Part shown: in pieces, positions 1-13,100 of the stretch
Numbering within the stretch: the stretch's first letter is position 1
How the letters are laid out: each line of letters opens with the position of its first letter
Notes under the pieces: generated by a model
Told to the model about the DNA's origin: nothing
The model's database searches: none
Seen by the model: the letters and a program-made list of their open reading frames with translations, nothing else
NCBI GenBank assembly: GCA_024803745.1
Contig: JANJXV010000013.1
Location: 56,941,602 to 57,005,601 of the forward strand
Length of the DNA: 64,000 nucleotides
Direction: 5' to 3'
Origin: Megascapheus bottae
Taxonomy: Eukaryota; Chordata; Mammalia; Rodentia; Geomyidae
Made by a program: the position numbers and the translations under genes

Positions 1-61
1 GTGCTAACCTGCTCTCCTGGATGAGGCCGGGCACCCAGGTGAAGTTAGTGAATGGTGATGA

Positions 62-963
62 GTGACTGTGAGGTCAGTGGATGGACAGGTGGATGCGGGC
101 GTGCGTGGATGCATGGGTGATGGTTGTAAATGGCTGGACAGACATGTGAATGGATGGTTGAGCTGGCTGGATGGACAGTTATACGGGAAGATTGGTGGAT
201 ACGTGGGTGAGTAGATGGATGAGTGGATGGATGAATCACTGGGGGATGGGGAGAAGGGATGGGGATGGATAGAATGGTAGGTGAACGACGGCAGTGAATG
301 AAAGGTGAGTGGATGGGCAAGTTGGGTAGAGGGATAAATGGATGGGTGGATGGATGGATGGGTGGATGGGTGGATGGGTGGGTGGATGGATGGATGGTGG
401 ATGGATGAATGGATGGGTGGGTGGGTGGATGGATGGATGGTGGATGGATGGATGGATGGATGGATGGTGGATGGATGGATGGATGGATAGATGGGTGGGT
501 GGATGGATGGATGGGTGGATGGATGGGTGAATGGATGGGTGAATGGATGGTGGATGGATGGATGGATGGATGGATAGATGGGTGGGTGGATGGATGGATG
601 GATGGGTGGATGGATGGGTGAATGGATGGATGGATGGATGGGTGGGTGGGTGGGTGGATGGGTAGATGGATGGATGGATGGGTGGGTGGATGGATGGGTG
701 GATGGGTGGGTGGATGGATGGATGGGTGAATGGGTGGATGGATGGATGGATGGGTGGGTGGATGGGTGGGTGGGTGGATGGATGGGTGGATGGATGGGTG
801 GATGGATGGATGAGTGGGTGGATGGATGGATGGGTGGATGGGTGGATGGGTGGGTGGATGGATGGATGGATGGATGGGTGGGTGGGTGGATGGATGGATG
901 GATGGATGGGGATAAATGGGTGGACGTGTGGATGGATAGTGGGACTGGGTAAGTAGATGGATG
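62..963. repeat. (GGAT)n/(GGGT)n tetranucleotide array
   Basis: From about 331 to 961 the + strand is almost only ggat, gggt and ggaa units, such as gatggatggatgggtgggtg. The flanking 62-330 is a more degenerate version. Long open frames such as [14 protein letters not shown] on the - strand are products of the 4-base period and not genes. Confidence 0.95.
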
Positions 964-2585
964 CAAGCGTGATGGGATGGGTGAATAAAAGCTAAGGGTG
1001 CATGAGCCGATGTCCTTCCCTTCCTGGGGCTATCTGCAGAAATCTTACCTTCTCTGAGAGATTTTTCTCTGAGAACCCATTGAAATCCCCACTCTCTGGT
1101 TGTCTCCAGCTTCCTTTTGTCTCTAGCCATTGAAATCATTTCCTTATTTCCTTGTTGGCACCCAGCACACCAACTGAGGGACTCTTGCAGTTTTGCTTTT
1201 TTCTTTCCTTTTCTTTTTGTTGCTGGGCTTCAAACGAAGGGCCGCATAAATGCCAGGCAAACATCTTACCACTTATCAAATCTCCTTCTTTAATGGTGCT
1301 TCTGTCGGGTGGCTTCTATGTGCCCTGCCTGGCACAATCTGTAGTATCTCCTGGCCCTGCGCCCTAGACATGGTCATTCTGCCTCTGTCACAGTATGTGG
1401 AATGGGGACGGGGCTGTCCCTGCTGTGGATGGGCTGGGCAGGGCTCCCTGGAGAGTGGCAGGTGGGGGTGGCTGTGCCAGGGCGCGGTGGACAGGACCTT
1501 AGGCCTGAGGGCCCCACTCGCTGAACCCAGGTCTGGGCTGAGGAGATCTCTGTTAAGTTTCAGGGACAGCCTATGCTCTAGAGGCCCAGAGAGGGAGGGA
1601 GGGGAGAGGGAGAAGGGTGGGGGGGAGAGGGGGATGGGGGGAGGGACCTCATTCCACCCAGGCAGCTACAGCGCGGTGACCTCCGTGGGGTGGGGCAGCA
1701 GGAAGTCCTCATCTGTGCCGTGCTCCTAGGTGAGGCCTCCCGGCTTCCGCCTCTCACCTGCCCGCTCTGCGGGGTGGTCAGGCAGGTTCTCCAGCCAGCG
1801 CCTTTTCCTTGAGACAGAGTGAGAGGGGTGGGGGTGCCGCAAGACCCCTGCATGGCCTGCCAGGGGATGGCCAGTCACACAGGCTGGAAGGCCTCCGCCC
1901 CTCCTCTCGAGGTCAGACTTCGACCCCGTCCACGACAGAGCCTCGTGTTTTTGAGCATGCAGGCTGTGGGACCTAGAGCCTGGAGGGGACCTGCTGTCCA
2001 GGGACAGGCCCTGTGTGCCGGCCCTGGTGTGGCTAGGCCCTGCTGGCTCTGCAGGCGTGGCCTTGCCCTGGAGAAAGCGCCCTCGAGGAGCCCTTCCAGG
2101 CCGACAGTGACCAAGGGGACAGAGATGGTGTCCAGCCAAGCCACTGCAGGTGGCAGGGCAGCAGCTGCCCACTCCAGGCTTGGCCATCAGGAGGCTGCCT
2201 CGCCTCGCCTCGGTCCCTGCAGCACAGGCAGGACTGTCCCCGACCCACTGCTCTCACGGAGGTCCTGTGCCTGGGTTCTAGGCGCAGGGACGGCAAGGGA
2301 CACCAGGGCCCCGCAGGCCAGTGCGGGAAGCAGCTGCAGACATGTGCATGGGAAGTAAAGACCATTACGAGGTGGAACAGCACCGAAGCGGGACTTGGGG
2401 TGCCTGGCCCGAGAGCTTGGGCAGCCGTCCTGCGCCCATGCTCCTGGCCCAGGTCTCTGAGGGAGGAAGAAGAAGCCGGGGCTGCTGGGTAGTAGGGACC
2501 CATGGTGGGAGCTGAGATACACGCCCCGCTGCTGGGCTGTGGGCCCCACTAGGTGTCGAGAGGGCCGCGGTGGAGAGTCAGGACC
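964..2585. other. Gene-free stretch left of the GGA tract
   Basis: I see no exon, RNA gene or well-preserved repeat. A purine block of gagggagggaggggagaggg type lies at about 1588-1645. A short piece at about 1205-1285 (tgctgggcttcaaacgaagg and following) may be a decayed minus-strand ID-like SINE. Confidence 0.6.
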
Positions 2586-2589
2586 AGGA

Positions 2590-2615
2590 TGGAGGAGGAG
2601 GAGGAGGAGGAGGAA

Positions 2616-2654
<39 letters not shown>

Positions 2655-2690
2655 GAAGAGGAGGAGGAGGAGGAGGAGGAAGAGGAGAAG

Positions 2691-2732
<42 letters not shown>

Positions 2733-2750
2733 GAAGAGGAGGAGGAGGAG

Positions 2751-2812
<62 letters not shown>

Positions 2813-2819
2813 GGAGGAG

Positions 2820-2860
<41 letters not shown>

Positions 2861-2945
2861 GGAAGAGGAGGAGGAGGAGGAGGAGGGGGAGGAAGAAGAG
2901 GAGGAGGAGGGGGGGGGAGAGGAGGAGGAGGAGGAGGAGAAAGCG
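2590..2945. repeat. (GGA)n purine tract
   Basis: About 350 bases contain only purines, nearly all gga and gaa triplets. The frames translate as poly-Glu, poly-Arg/Lys or poly-Gly on the + strand and poly-Ser on the - strand, so the open frames here are repeat artefacts. Confidence 0.97.
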
Positions 2946-3513
2946 AGGCTGCGTTTCACCACCACGGGCTCAGAGGGTCTGGAGCGATCCTGCTCGCCAC
3001 GTGCTTCAGACACTGTAAGGCCCAGGCTGGACCTGTGGGCTCCTGACCTTGTTCAGAGTTGGCGTCTGACCTTTTGGCTATGGTCCTCAAGGCAAGTCTC
3101 CTACACAACTGAACCCTCGAGGCCAGAGGCCCCCGAGAGCAGGTGCCCTGCCACATCAGATCCCAGGCACTCCATAATTACTAAGGGACCTCAGATGGCT
3201 GCTTCTCCTTCAGGGTGTGGACTCCGCCATGCCAGGGACCAGGGCACCAGCCCACAGGAGGCTACTGAGGAGGTGGCCACAGCCCCCTGCCCAGGGCAAA
3301 GCGGGCCTCTGAGGCTGTGCCTGTCTGGCGTCTGTGGTCCTAGAGCGCCCTCTGGTGACTGATGGCAGGTCCTGACCTCCCCTACCATTCCTGAGTTAGG
3401 GTATGTGGGGTGCCACAGAGAGGGTCTAGGAGTCCCATGGAGAAAGGGTGCACAGAAACACGCCAGGTTCTGTGTCATCCACAGTCCCCCAGAAGCCAGG
3501 CTCCGGAGACATG

Positions 3514-3514
<1 letters not shown>

Positions 3515-3560
<46 letters not shown>
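3515..3560. repeat. (TG)n microsatellite next to a SINE
   Basis: Uninterrupted TG dinucleotides for about 45 bases. They abut a minus-strand SINE, the position of its original A-rich tail. Confidence 0.95.
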
Positions 3561-3562
<2 letters not shown>

Positions 3563-3565
<3 letters not shown>

Positions 3566-3752
3566 CTGGGGCTTGAACTCCGCCTGGACACTGTCCCTGA
3601 GCTTTTTCATTCAGCGCTGGTCCTCTACCACTTGAGCCACAACTCCAGTGTTGGCTTTTTCGTGGTTAATTGGTGATAGGAGTCTCACAGATTTCCTGGT
3701 GGACTGGCTTCAAACCTCAGTCCTCAGACGTCAGCCCCCTGCACAGCTAGCA
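3563..3752 (-). mobile_element. SINE, B1-like/ID-like composite
   Basis: The sequence reads in reverse: ggggcttgaactccgcctgg, then tctaccacttgagccacaac, then ggttaattggtgataggagt. On the - strand these are the tail, tRNA-like promoter and linker of the common composite SINE of this window. The 7SL-like left half is partly lost. Confidence 0.85.
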
Positions 3753-6084
3753 TTCCAGAGCAGCAGCGCCCAGCTGATAATGCTTTACAATATGAAGCCA
3801 GGAGTGAGAAAGGAGGCCACGAGGAGGTGGCCAGCCCAGGACTACAGTCTTCCCGGAGACCGCCATCCTGCACCCAGAAACCCCAACAGCCCCCCCGGGG
3901 GCTGACCGCCTGGACGAGGAGTGGACCTCACAAGGGAGCTCGCGGGGCAGGCCTCCTGGGACTGGAGCTCTAGGGAACTGAGGCTCGGCGGGAACACAGG
4001 GTGGCACAGCTGGATTTCACGGCTGGATTTGTCTAGGAGCTATGCCACCCTGGGCATTGACTCCAGGGGAGGCCCTGCCATCTGGGTGACTGTGGCAGCT
4101 GCAGGCACCGCCTCCCGCTGGGCTGGACAAGCCTGGGTCACAGGGACCCATCAAGCCAAGGAAGGCCAGTCCTCAGTGGTCCACCTTTGTTCACACCTGC
4201 CCAGGTGCCAAGAGAGGTGGAAGAAGGAAGGAGGCGCGGGCCTGGCACGGGGCAGAGCCCATGGCCGCACACACTCCACCGCTCACGTGGCAGCGTGGAG
4301 TGGGGAGAAACAGCAGGGAGGTGCGAACGCCATGGCCAGTGTCCAGGGAGAAGCGCCTGCCCTGGGTGGGTGTGATCGGTGGGCTGGAACAGCGTGGGCT
4401 GTGTGGTTCCGGCCACAGCCTTGTTCCATACCTCCGTTTCGTTTGTCCGTATCGAGAGAGAGCCCCTCCCCGGGAAGGGACGGGTCCCCTGGGTGAGGGA
4501 AGGGTCTCTCCAGAGTGTGGCAGTGTCTGCCCAGGAGCCTGGGACGGCAGGAGGGGCTTGGGGAGCTGGTAGGGGGAGTCTCGGGCTGCCTGCCCAGGGC
4601 TCCCAGGCCCCTCACTTGGGGATCAACGCCACGAGGTCCATTGTGGGACTGTCACCCCCAGGGACCTTCCTGCAGGAGCTCGTTACACGGCACCTGTCCC
4701 CACATCCCAAGGTGAGCTGGCCCGCAGTCTGGGGAGCACACCGGGCTGGAGCCCCGGGGCCTGTCTGGCCAGGTCTGCCCCATACGAGGCGTCTGCTGTG
4801 CCGAGGGCCCATGCTTAGCTTAGGCTGTTTCTGCAGGGACCATTGCCCACCTCCCAAGAGGCCCAGGGGCCTACAGCGACCTGATTTGGTGCCAGCTGGG
4901 GCCACCTGGGACTCCTCGCTGCCCCCTTCCCTCCAGGAGCCTGCAGGGCAGGACCCGGACACCTGCTCATGCAAATCTCTGTCTCCTTTGCATGCCCTCC
5001 CTTGTGGTGGCTTCATTTGCTTGGCACTTGGCACTTGCCCAGCTTCTCCTCAGCCTCTAGACCGGGACGCTGGGTGCAGAGAGCAAGGCACGCGACCCAT
5101 CCCCACCTCCCACGGGGCACTCAGCCGCCGCAGGGGGCCAGGAGGGGTTTGCCCAGAGCCTTTGCACAGGCATGGCCCCACTGGCACATGGATGGCAGGT
5201 TTCTGTCCCCAGGATGGAGCCCAGTCAGTCCTTGGGGTCTGCGGCTCTTGGACACAAATCCCACAATGTGGCTCCAGCCAGGGTTTCTCCCATCCCCACA
5301 CCACCAGATTATTCAAATATTCAAATGCGGCCCTGCCCTGGCCTTGGCGGTGCTGAGTTCCTGCAGGGGACCTTGGGCGGTGGGGGCGAGGATTTGCATT
5401 CTCTTGAGGCGGAGTCTGGGAAGCAGGCAGCTCTGGCCGGGACCTGCCACCACACAGCTAGGTGGAAGCCGAGCCAGGCCTTCAGGCAGGGGCTGCGCCA
5501 CCACGTCCTCTCTGGTGCGCTGACAGAGCCACAGCAAGGCAGCTCACAGGACTGGAACTTGCCATTTCAACCTGGCCCATCAGGGCTCCCAGAGGCCGCC
5601 TCCCTGCCTCCTCTACCTGGGGCTCCTGGCGCTCTTGGCTCTCGGGTGCATCTCTCCATCCTAGGCCCATTTTCACGGGCCGTCTTCTTGCTACTCCCTC
5701 ACCTTGCCTGCCCTCTGTCGTCTCGAGCCACCCAGCCATACATGGAGAGCTAGCCCTGCTTGCATGATCTCGCTGGCCTCACAAAGACCCAGGTCTTCAC
5801 TTCCAAGGTCACGTCCAAAGGTATGGCAGGGCAGGGGGTGCGGGGGAGGGTGGCTTCCGTCCAGAGGCCTCAGAAGCGCACAGGGGAGGCTCGGTCTCGG
5901 CTCTGCCCGCAGGCACCAGAGAGCCCCTCCTGTGGCCAGTGGCTTCCTGTCCACCTCTCCACACCTGCACCAACATGTAGTCACCCTATCAAAGAAACAC
6001 CGCCTTCACGAGGGCCTTCCGTGGTCTGGGTGTGGGGGGACAAAACCAGCCCAGGCAAAGTTAGAAGACCCTGTTCAAAAACCA

Positions 6085-6270
6085 AACACAACACTGGGCT
6101 CGGGCGGCTCACACCTGCCAGCCCAGCTTCTGAGTCCAAGCCAGCCGAGGCAGGGAAGTCGATGGAGACTCATCGCCAGTAACTGGTGCTGTGGCTCAAG
6201 TGGTAGAGCGCTAGCCTTGAGCAAAAGAAGCTCAAGGGCAGTGCCCAGGCCCTGGGTTCAAGTCCCAGGA

Positions 6271-6325
<55 letters not shown>
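6085..6325 (+). mobile_element. Composite SINE with (CA)n tail
   Basis: A B1-like left half (cgggcggctcacacctgcca) is joined to the tRNA-like right half ctcaagtggtagagcgctag, ending ttcaagtcccaggaacagc. The tail has become a CA microsatellite at about 6275-6323. Confidence 0.88.
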
Positions 6326-6327
<2 letters not shown>

Positions 6328-6337
6328 TTAAACAAAA

Positions 6338-6425
6338 CAAAAGGGCTACGAGTGTGAATCAGATAGTAGAGCGTCTGTCTAGTGAACTTGAGGCCCTAAA
6401 TCCAATCTCCATGCCAGCAAAGAGG
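6338..6425 (+). mobile_element. Diverged tRNA/ID-like SINE fragment
   Basis: The pattern ggctacgagtgtgaatcaga ... tagtagagcgtctgtctagt ... aatccaatctccatgccag follows the A-box to B-box layout of ID-type elements but is diverged. Confidence 0.55.
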
Positions 6426-7180
6426 GCTCTCTGTGGCTGGGGAGTCTGGGTGGGGAGTGGGGGAGCTGCTCCCCGAATGGGGCAGGCCCAGACAGACCTT
6501 GGCTTGTGTTCTCCTACTCTGGCTGGAGATGTGTTCTGTGGGGATTGGGGGGGCACAGGGAGCTGGAGGCACTGGTGAGCTCCATATTGAGTTTTCTGAG
6601 GCACCATCCAGGCAGGCAGGAGTCGGGCCAGGCTGTGCACACCCAGAGACTCCAGCAGCTGCCCAGCTGGGCGCCTGGGTGGCACCTGCTCCATCGGCAG
6701 TTCCCGAGGGAAAGGGCGGACCAGGGTGCCTGGCCTGCCTGCGTGGCCAGAAAAGGACTCGAGCCTTGCCAGGGTGAGCAGTGGCACAGCCTCTCCCCCC
6801 CCAGGAAAGCAGGCTTTCGGTGGCAAGGGCTAGGGCTGGCCTCCCTTGTGAGGCCTCCCACGCCTGGCCTCTCAGGCCCACCTGGACAATTGGGGGTCCC
6901 TGTCCTCCCCCACTCCATCTTCAGACCTCCACGCGAGCTGGCGTGCCTGGCTGCTCACCTGCCCCAGGTGTGGCTCGGGGAGGGCGGCAGGGGTGGAGGA
7001 CATGCAGGCGGGCTGGCTGGAACACAGAGTCCCCACCAAGCTTTTCAGGGTTTCAGCATCCCTGAAGGATGGGGTGCGTCACTGGGGGGCCGAGTCCTGT
7101 CCCGAGTCCAGCTGTGCAGGGGCCAGGGACTCTGGGGTGAGGGCCACCACGGCGGTCTTGGTGTCCACAGCGGCTGCACC

Positions 7181-10100
7181 ATGCAGACGTCCCCAGGCCT
7201 CTGTCCCGGAAGCCCCCCGGAGGCTGGAGACAGGCGGGGGCCAGGCCTGTGCCGGGGGGAGATGGACTTCGGAGGGTCCGGGAAGAAGCGAGGAAAGGTA
7301 GGACAAGCACACCGTCCCGCTTCCTCTTCGGGGCCCCCCAGGCCTCAGAACCTCGGGGCTGAGTGCGGCCTCTGCCCCGCCCGCCAGGGGAGACTGAAAC
7401 ACCCAAGCCCAGCCCCACCCTCCCTGGGTCGGGCCCCAGGGCCCAGTCCCCCTGGGTCCTCAGCAGTGCCCCCACCGTGCCCCGAGCTCCCCAGGCCCCC
7501 AGGCCGTGCCAGCGCCCTGAGCCGCCCCTGCCCTGCAGTTTGTGAAGGTGCTGAGCAGCGTGGCCTCCTCTGCGCTCTTCGACCTGCTGCTCACTGAGTG
7601 GCACCTGCCAGCCCCCAACCTGGTGGTGTCCTTGGTGGGCGAGGAGCGACCTTTCGCCCTGAAGTCCTGGCTGCGGGACATCCTGCGGAAGGAGCTGGTG
7701 AAGGCCGCGCAGAGCACCGGTGCGGCTCCGCCCCGGCCCCTGATCCCCCCTCCCCTCCCCGCACCAGGGCTGTGGGGGCCACGCGTGGGGATGGGTGGGT
7801 GGCTGCCTTCATGCATGGAAGGCCCGTGAGCCCTGCCACGCCCCGTGCCGTGCATGGAGGTGCCCAGGACCAGGGGCCTCAGCGCCCTGCACCCTCTTCA
7901 GAAATCCATCTAGCCAGCTGCTAGCTGGGCTCCAAACCCACTTTCTTGGCTTTGTGTTGAGACTAGCTCTGCCTGTGGAAGACCCAGAGGGAGGATTTGG
8001 GGTTTCCGGATCCCTCGCTGCAGACACGATTATAGTAAAGACAAGGAGAAGCAGATGTGGGGCACACGCCTGTGACCCCAGAAACTCAGGGGTGGAGGCA
8101 GGAGGATGGGGAGCTTGAAGCACCGTGTAGGCAGAGGGGCAACATTACTGAGATGTCACCACAAGAACAAAGTGAACCAAAAGGGCTGGGTTTGCGGCTG
8201 AAGCGGCACAGTGCCCGCCGAACACGCTCCGGGCTCTGGGTTCAGTCCCCCAAACTCAAAACAAAAAAGCCTGGGCACCAAAGTCCTTGAGACTCAGCTC
8301 CAGTTAACCATCAGAAAACCAGAAGTGGGGCTGTGGCTCAAGCGGTAGAGCGCTAGCCTTGAGCTGAATTGCTCAGGGACAGCGCCCAGGCCCAGAGTTC
8401 AGGCTCCATGACCAACAACAAAAAAAAAAAGGTAGAAAGGAAGGAAAAGGAGGGAGGGAGGGAGGGAACAAAGATCTGGCTAAACTTGGGTGGCATACAC
8501 CTGTAATCCTAATTACTCAGGGGGCTGAGATCTGAGAATCACAGAGTCCACCAAGGAAGAAAAATCCACGAAACTCTAATCTCCTCTCCAATTAACCAAC
8601 CAAACAGTAGACGTGGAAAAGTGGCTCACGTGGTAGTGCGTTAGGACAGCTCCCAGGTCCTGAGTTCAAACCCCAGGACCAGCACACACACAAGAGAAGA
8701 TCTGCCGTGGACAGAGGCAGTGGTTCTGCCCTCTGTGGCCTGCTCTGTCCAGGAGGCCCCTGGGCGGGGGGCGGGGGGCGCACTCCCCGGCAGAGCCCAG
8801 CGGTGGCTCCCAGCGCTCCCCTGTCCTGGGCTGTGGTGGGAACTGGGGGAGGGCGTGGGGCCAGGGGCACAGGGAGCCGCCTGCCGCACCCCCGCAGGCG
8901 CCTGGATCCTGACAAGCGCACTCCGCGTGGGCCTGGCTCGGCACATCGGGCAGGCCGTGCGCGACCACTCGCTGGCCAGCACCTCCGTCAAGGTCCGCGT
9001 GGTGGCCATTGGCATGGCCTCGCTGCACCGTGTCCTGCACCACCAGCTTCTGGACGCTGTCCAGGTGAGCGGCCAGCCTGCAGGGCCGGGGCAGGGGTGG
9101 CAGGGAGCAGGGGACAGGCCGGTCACTCGGGGAAACCCTGGGTGGATGCAGCTCCCGAGGATAAACCGGGGGTGTGGAGCCCGGGGCCACCCGCTGGACG
9201 GCAGCATTTCCCGTGCCCTGAGGGCTCTGCCTCGTCCCCCCTCCTTCCCTGCACAGGAGGACACCCCTGTCCACTACCCCACAGATGACGGCGGCGGCAG
9301 CCAGGGCCCGCTCTGCCCCCTGGACAGCAACCTTTCCCACTTCATCCTGGTGGAGCCCACGGCCCCCGAGACGGGGGAGGATGGGCTGGCGGAGCTGTGG
9401 CTGTGCCTGGAGAAACACATCTCCCAGCAGAGGATGGGCTACGGGGGTGAGGAGGCCCCCGGGCAGGGGCTCCGGATGGGAGGGGGCAGGAGGAGCTGAG
9501 GGCCATGGGGCTGAAGGAGGGGCAAGAGGGACAGGCCAGGAGGACGGGCACGCCACAGCCCTCAGGTCTGACAGAGGGTCACTGACGGGCAGAGCCAACC
9601 TGACCAGGCAGTCACCGCACCGGGCAGCAGGGGTGCTGAGACCATTTCCATCTCTCAGATGCCCTCCTGGAAATTTTCCCGTCAAAATTCCAGAGGCCCG
9701 TCTCCCGCCACAGGGCCTCCAGGCTTGCCACCGCCAGGGGGCGGCCTTGCCCGCAGCCCCGGCTGCCGTGACAGTGGGGCTGGTGTGCTGGGAGTTGTGT
9801 TGACAAATCAATGCTTGACTGCTTCAGACGTGCACCAAGAATGTGAAACGCTAGCAAGCAAGACATGCACATGCTCGGCCAGGCCACTGAGCGTGAAAAC
9901 AGTGGCCCAGGGCCAGTGGCTCACGCCTGTCGCCCTAGCCCCTCAGGAGGCTGAGGTCTGAGGATCACAGTTCAAAGCCAGCCTGGGCAGGAAATTCCAT
10001 GAACCACCAGAAAACCAGAAATGATGCTATGGCTCAAGGGATAAAGAGATAGCCTTGAGCTGAAGAGCTCAGAGACAACATCCAGGCCCAGAGTTCAGGC

Positions 10101-13100
10101 CCCTCGACTTGACAAAAGCAAAAACAAACAAACAAACAAACAAACCCACCCAGGATGACATCGTCCAGAGAGAAATGTACTTCCTACCTGACTTACGGAA
10201 GTGTAAAGCACTGTGTACCTCATCTTCATAATAATCACTTCTAAAAAGACAAGAAAATTTAAAAATGAACACCAGAAACGCAGATGTGGACAGCACTAGG
10301 CCTCGAGTACAGACACTCGAGGACAGTGCCCAGGTCCTGAGTTCAAGCATCGGGACTGTCAGGGAGGGAGGAAGAGAGGGGAGAAAGCAGGAAGGATGGA
10401 TAAAGGAAGGGAGCGGAGGGTGCAGGCAGGCAGGCTGCCAGGCGCCTTTGACTCGTGTGTGTCCAGCAGCCGGGCAGCTCAGGGGGCTGGGGTGGGGGTG
10501 GCCACCCTTGCTGTGAGGTGATCCCCGGGCTTCCCCTTGCTGCCCCCTCTTCTTCCGGGGTGTCTGGAGGTAGCTCAGGAACTGCTTATGCGCAGGCACG
10601 GGCAGCATCGAGATCCCAGTTCTTTGCCTTCTGGTCAATGGAGACCCCAGCACCCTGGAGGTAGGGGCAGGGGAGGCAGGTGGGTTCTGGCTGCCCAGGG
10701 CCTCCTGGAGGACATGGTGGGTCCCCGGGGATCCCCGAGGCTCCCGGGGATGGGTGGGCGGGGGGGGACGGTGGTCCCACAGGAGCGCACCCTGTCCCGC
10801 TCCACCAGAGGCTGTCCAGGGCCGTGGAGCACGCCGCGCCGTGGCTCATCCTGGCAGGCTCCGGGGGCATCGCCGATGTGCTGGCGGCCCTGGTGAGCCA
10901 GCCTCACCTGCTGGTGCCCCAGGTGGTGGAGAAGCAGTTCCAGGAGAAGTTCCCTGGGGAGCGCTTCTCCTGGGACGCCGTCCTGCACTGGACCCAGCTG
11001 GTACGCGCCATCGGGGTGGACGTCCTTCAGGCCTGGTCCGTGCCACGGGTCCTGGTGTCGGGTGGAGTCTCGGCCATCCCTGCCCTCTCCCCCACCCCCA
11101 TGGGTCCCTGCTCCGCCCACTGGGGTGCAGGCACCTGGGTAGCCCGCCCCTCATCGCCGGGTAGCTCTGGTCAGGCCCGGGGTGGGGCGGGCGGCCGGCA
11201 GGCGCTGGCCTCACTGGGCACCTGAGCCAGGGGCCCTCAGAGTCTCTTCCTGCTCCAGCTGCAGCACATTGCCACGTACCCCCACCTGCTCACGGTGTAC
11301 GACTTCGAGCAGGAGGGCTCCGAGGGCCTGGACACCGTCATTCTCAAGGCCTTGGTGAAAGGTGGGTCTGGGCAGGGACAGGCCAGTGGCGACCGCACCG
11401 CCTGCCCACCCCGAGCGGGGCGGGAGAAGAAGGTGCCGTAGCCACGATGGCTTGTCTGCAGCCAGCTTTCCAGTGTACACGCATGTACCACTGTGTGTGT
11501 GTGTGTGTATTAAGTGTTCACCTGGCTTGTCTGGGGTCTGATCACAATAGCGTGGCTGTCACCAGCTCTGCAATAGCTCCGTCCTCCCGGAAGTGCACGT
11601 TGCTCGCTGCCAGTGTGTTCTCCCCAGCACTGGGCTCTCCCTCCTGCTGTGGATTGGAGGACGTACACAGGTGGAATCAATGTGCCACTCTTTGTTACTG
11701 AGCTGTGTCCCCCCCCCCTGCCTGGTGGGGTGACAGCCTGTCTTGCCCCCGAGGCCCTGGGCCCTCGTGTCTCGGTGGCGGACATGGGGTTCACACCAGG
11801 AGGGCATCTGGGAGGTGGCGGCTCTCTCCAGGACAGAAGGCCCAGGAGCCCCCTAAAGAACCCCTCACTGCTCCTCAGGGGTCCCCCCACCCTGTGAACA
11901 TGACGCCGTGCAGGACAGCGTCCAGGCCTCGCCTAGGGGTCTGGGTTTGTCCCATACATGCTGCTGCCACCCCTGGAAGCTGCCATGGCCTGTCAAGTCC
12001 ACCTGCAAAACCGGGCCTCAACCACCCCCGCTCTGCCCACAGCCTGCAAAAGTCACAGCCAGGAGGCCCAGGACTACCTGGACGAGCTCAAGCTCGCTGT
12101 GGCCTGGGATCGCGTGGACATCGCCAAGAGTGAGATCTTCAGTGGGGATGTCGAGTGGAAGGTGAGAGCCCCCGGGCCGGGTTCTGGCCAGCACGGGGCA
12201 GAGACCACACAGAGGCCCTGGGAAGCCAGAGGCACGCAGGCCAGGCCCACTGTGGCTCAGCCGGTGGGATGGAGGGCAGGCTGGGCTGCTCTGGAGGCCG
12301 GGCTACCACGTGGGATCTTCCTAACCCAGCCACGTGGACTCTGCACGCTCTGACTCGCTCAGGGGGAAGCGGGGCGCCCCGGGGGAGAGGCCCCCCCTCA
12401 CTGTCCCTCCTCCACTCTGCCGGGCGAGTCCAGTCCCGTGACCTGGAGGAGGTGATGATGGACGCCCTGGTCAACAACAAACCCGAGTTCGTGCGCCTCT
12501 TTGTGGACAGCGGCGCCGACATGGCCGACTTCCTGACCTACGGGCGGCTGCAGCAGCTCTATCGCTCCGTGTCCTCCAAAAGTCTGCTCTTCAGCCTGCT
12601 GCAGCGCAAACACGAGGAGGGGCGGCTGACGCTGGCTGGCCTGAGCGCTCAGCAGGCCCGGGAGCCACCCAAGGGGCCGCCCGCCTTCTCCCTGCACGAG
12701 GTCTCCCGGCTGCTCAAGGACTTTCTGCAGGACGCCTGCCAGGGCCTCTACCAGGACCGGAGGGTGGCGGTGAGCTGTCCCGGGGCCGCAGAACAGCAGG
12801 GGCTGGGTATGAGGCCAGGCTGAGGCTGATGGCCACGTCCCCTCCTCAGGAGAAGGGGTCAGCCAAGCGCCCCACGGGCCAGAAGTGGCTGCTGGACCTC
12901 ACCCAGAAGAGCGAGGACCCGTGGAGGGACCTGTTCCTGTGGGCCGTTCTGCAGAACCGCCATGAGATGGCCACCTACTTCTGGGCCATGGTGCGTGTCT
13001 GCAGCAGAGCCAGGCTGGCCTGGGCCGGGCAGTGCAAGGGAGGGGGAGGGCACCGCCTGACACCCTGACTTCCAGGGCCAGGAGGGCGTGGCCGCCGCCC

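Larger units (their letters stand above)
2946..7180. other. TRPM5 upstream region, no gene recognised
   Basis: The 4.2 kb before the TRPM5 start contain microsatellites and a few SINEs but no exon that I recognise. Part of it must hold the TRPM5 promoter and any 5'UTR exon. A possible acceptor (gtgtccacag, ending at 7170) lies ten bases before the ATG, so the first coding exon may be preceded by a non-coding one. In other mammals the next gene in this direction is KCNQ1, which is not reached here. Confidence 0.6.

Noticed and set aside
4..1139. Two long minus-strand frames of 320 and 364 residues rich in His-Pro-Ser-Ile-Thr
   Set aside because: They are translations of the GGAT/GGGT array. 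A 4-base period gives three frames repeating every 12 bases without stops.
2549..3362. Poly-Glu, poly-Arg, poly-Gly and poly-Ser open frames
   Set aside because: All arise from the GGA/GAA purine tract; there is no homology outside the homopolymer and no splice or promoter context.
4379..5356. 325-residue frame upstream of TRPM5
   Set aside because: GC-rich random frame with overlapping frames on both strands, no recognisable domain and no conserved motif.
6190..6270. Functional tRNA gene
   Set aside because: The A-box and B-box-like words belong to SINEs that recur dozens of times in the window with A-rich tails; the sequence does not fold into an intact tRNA and is not unique.
6506..7597. 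TRPM5 starting further upstream, at 6506
   Set aside because: The frame is open, but the upstream peptide has no similarity to TRPM channels; the rodent-like N-terminus begins at 7181.
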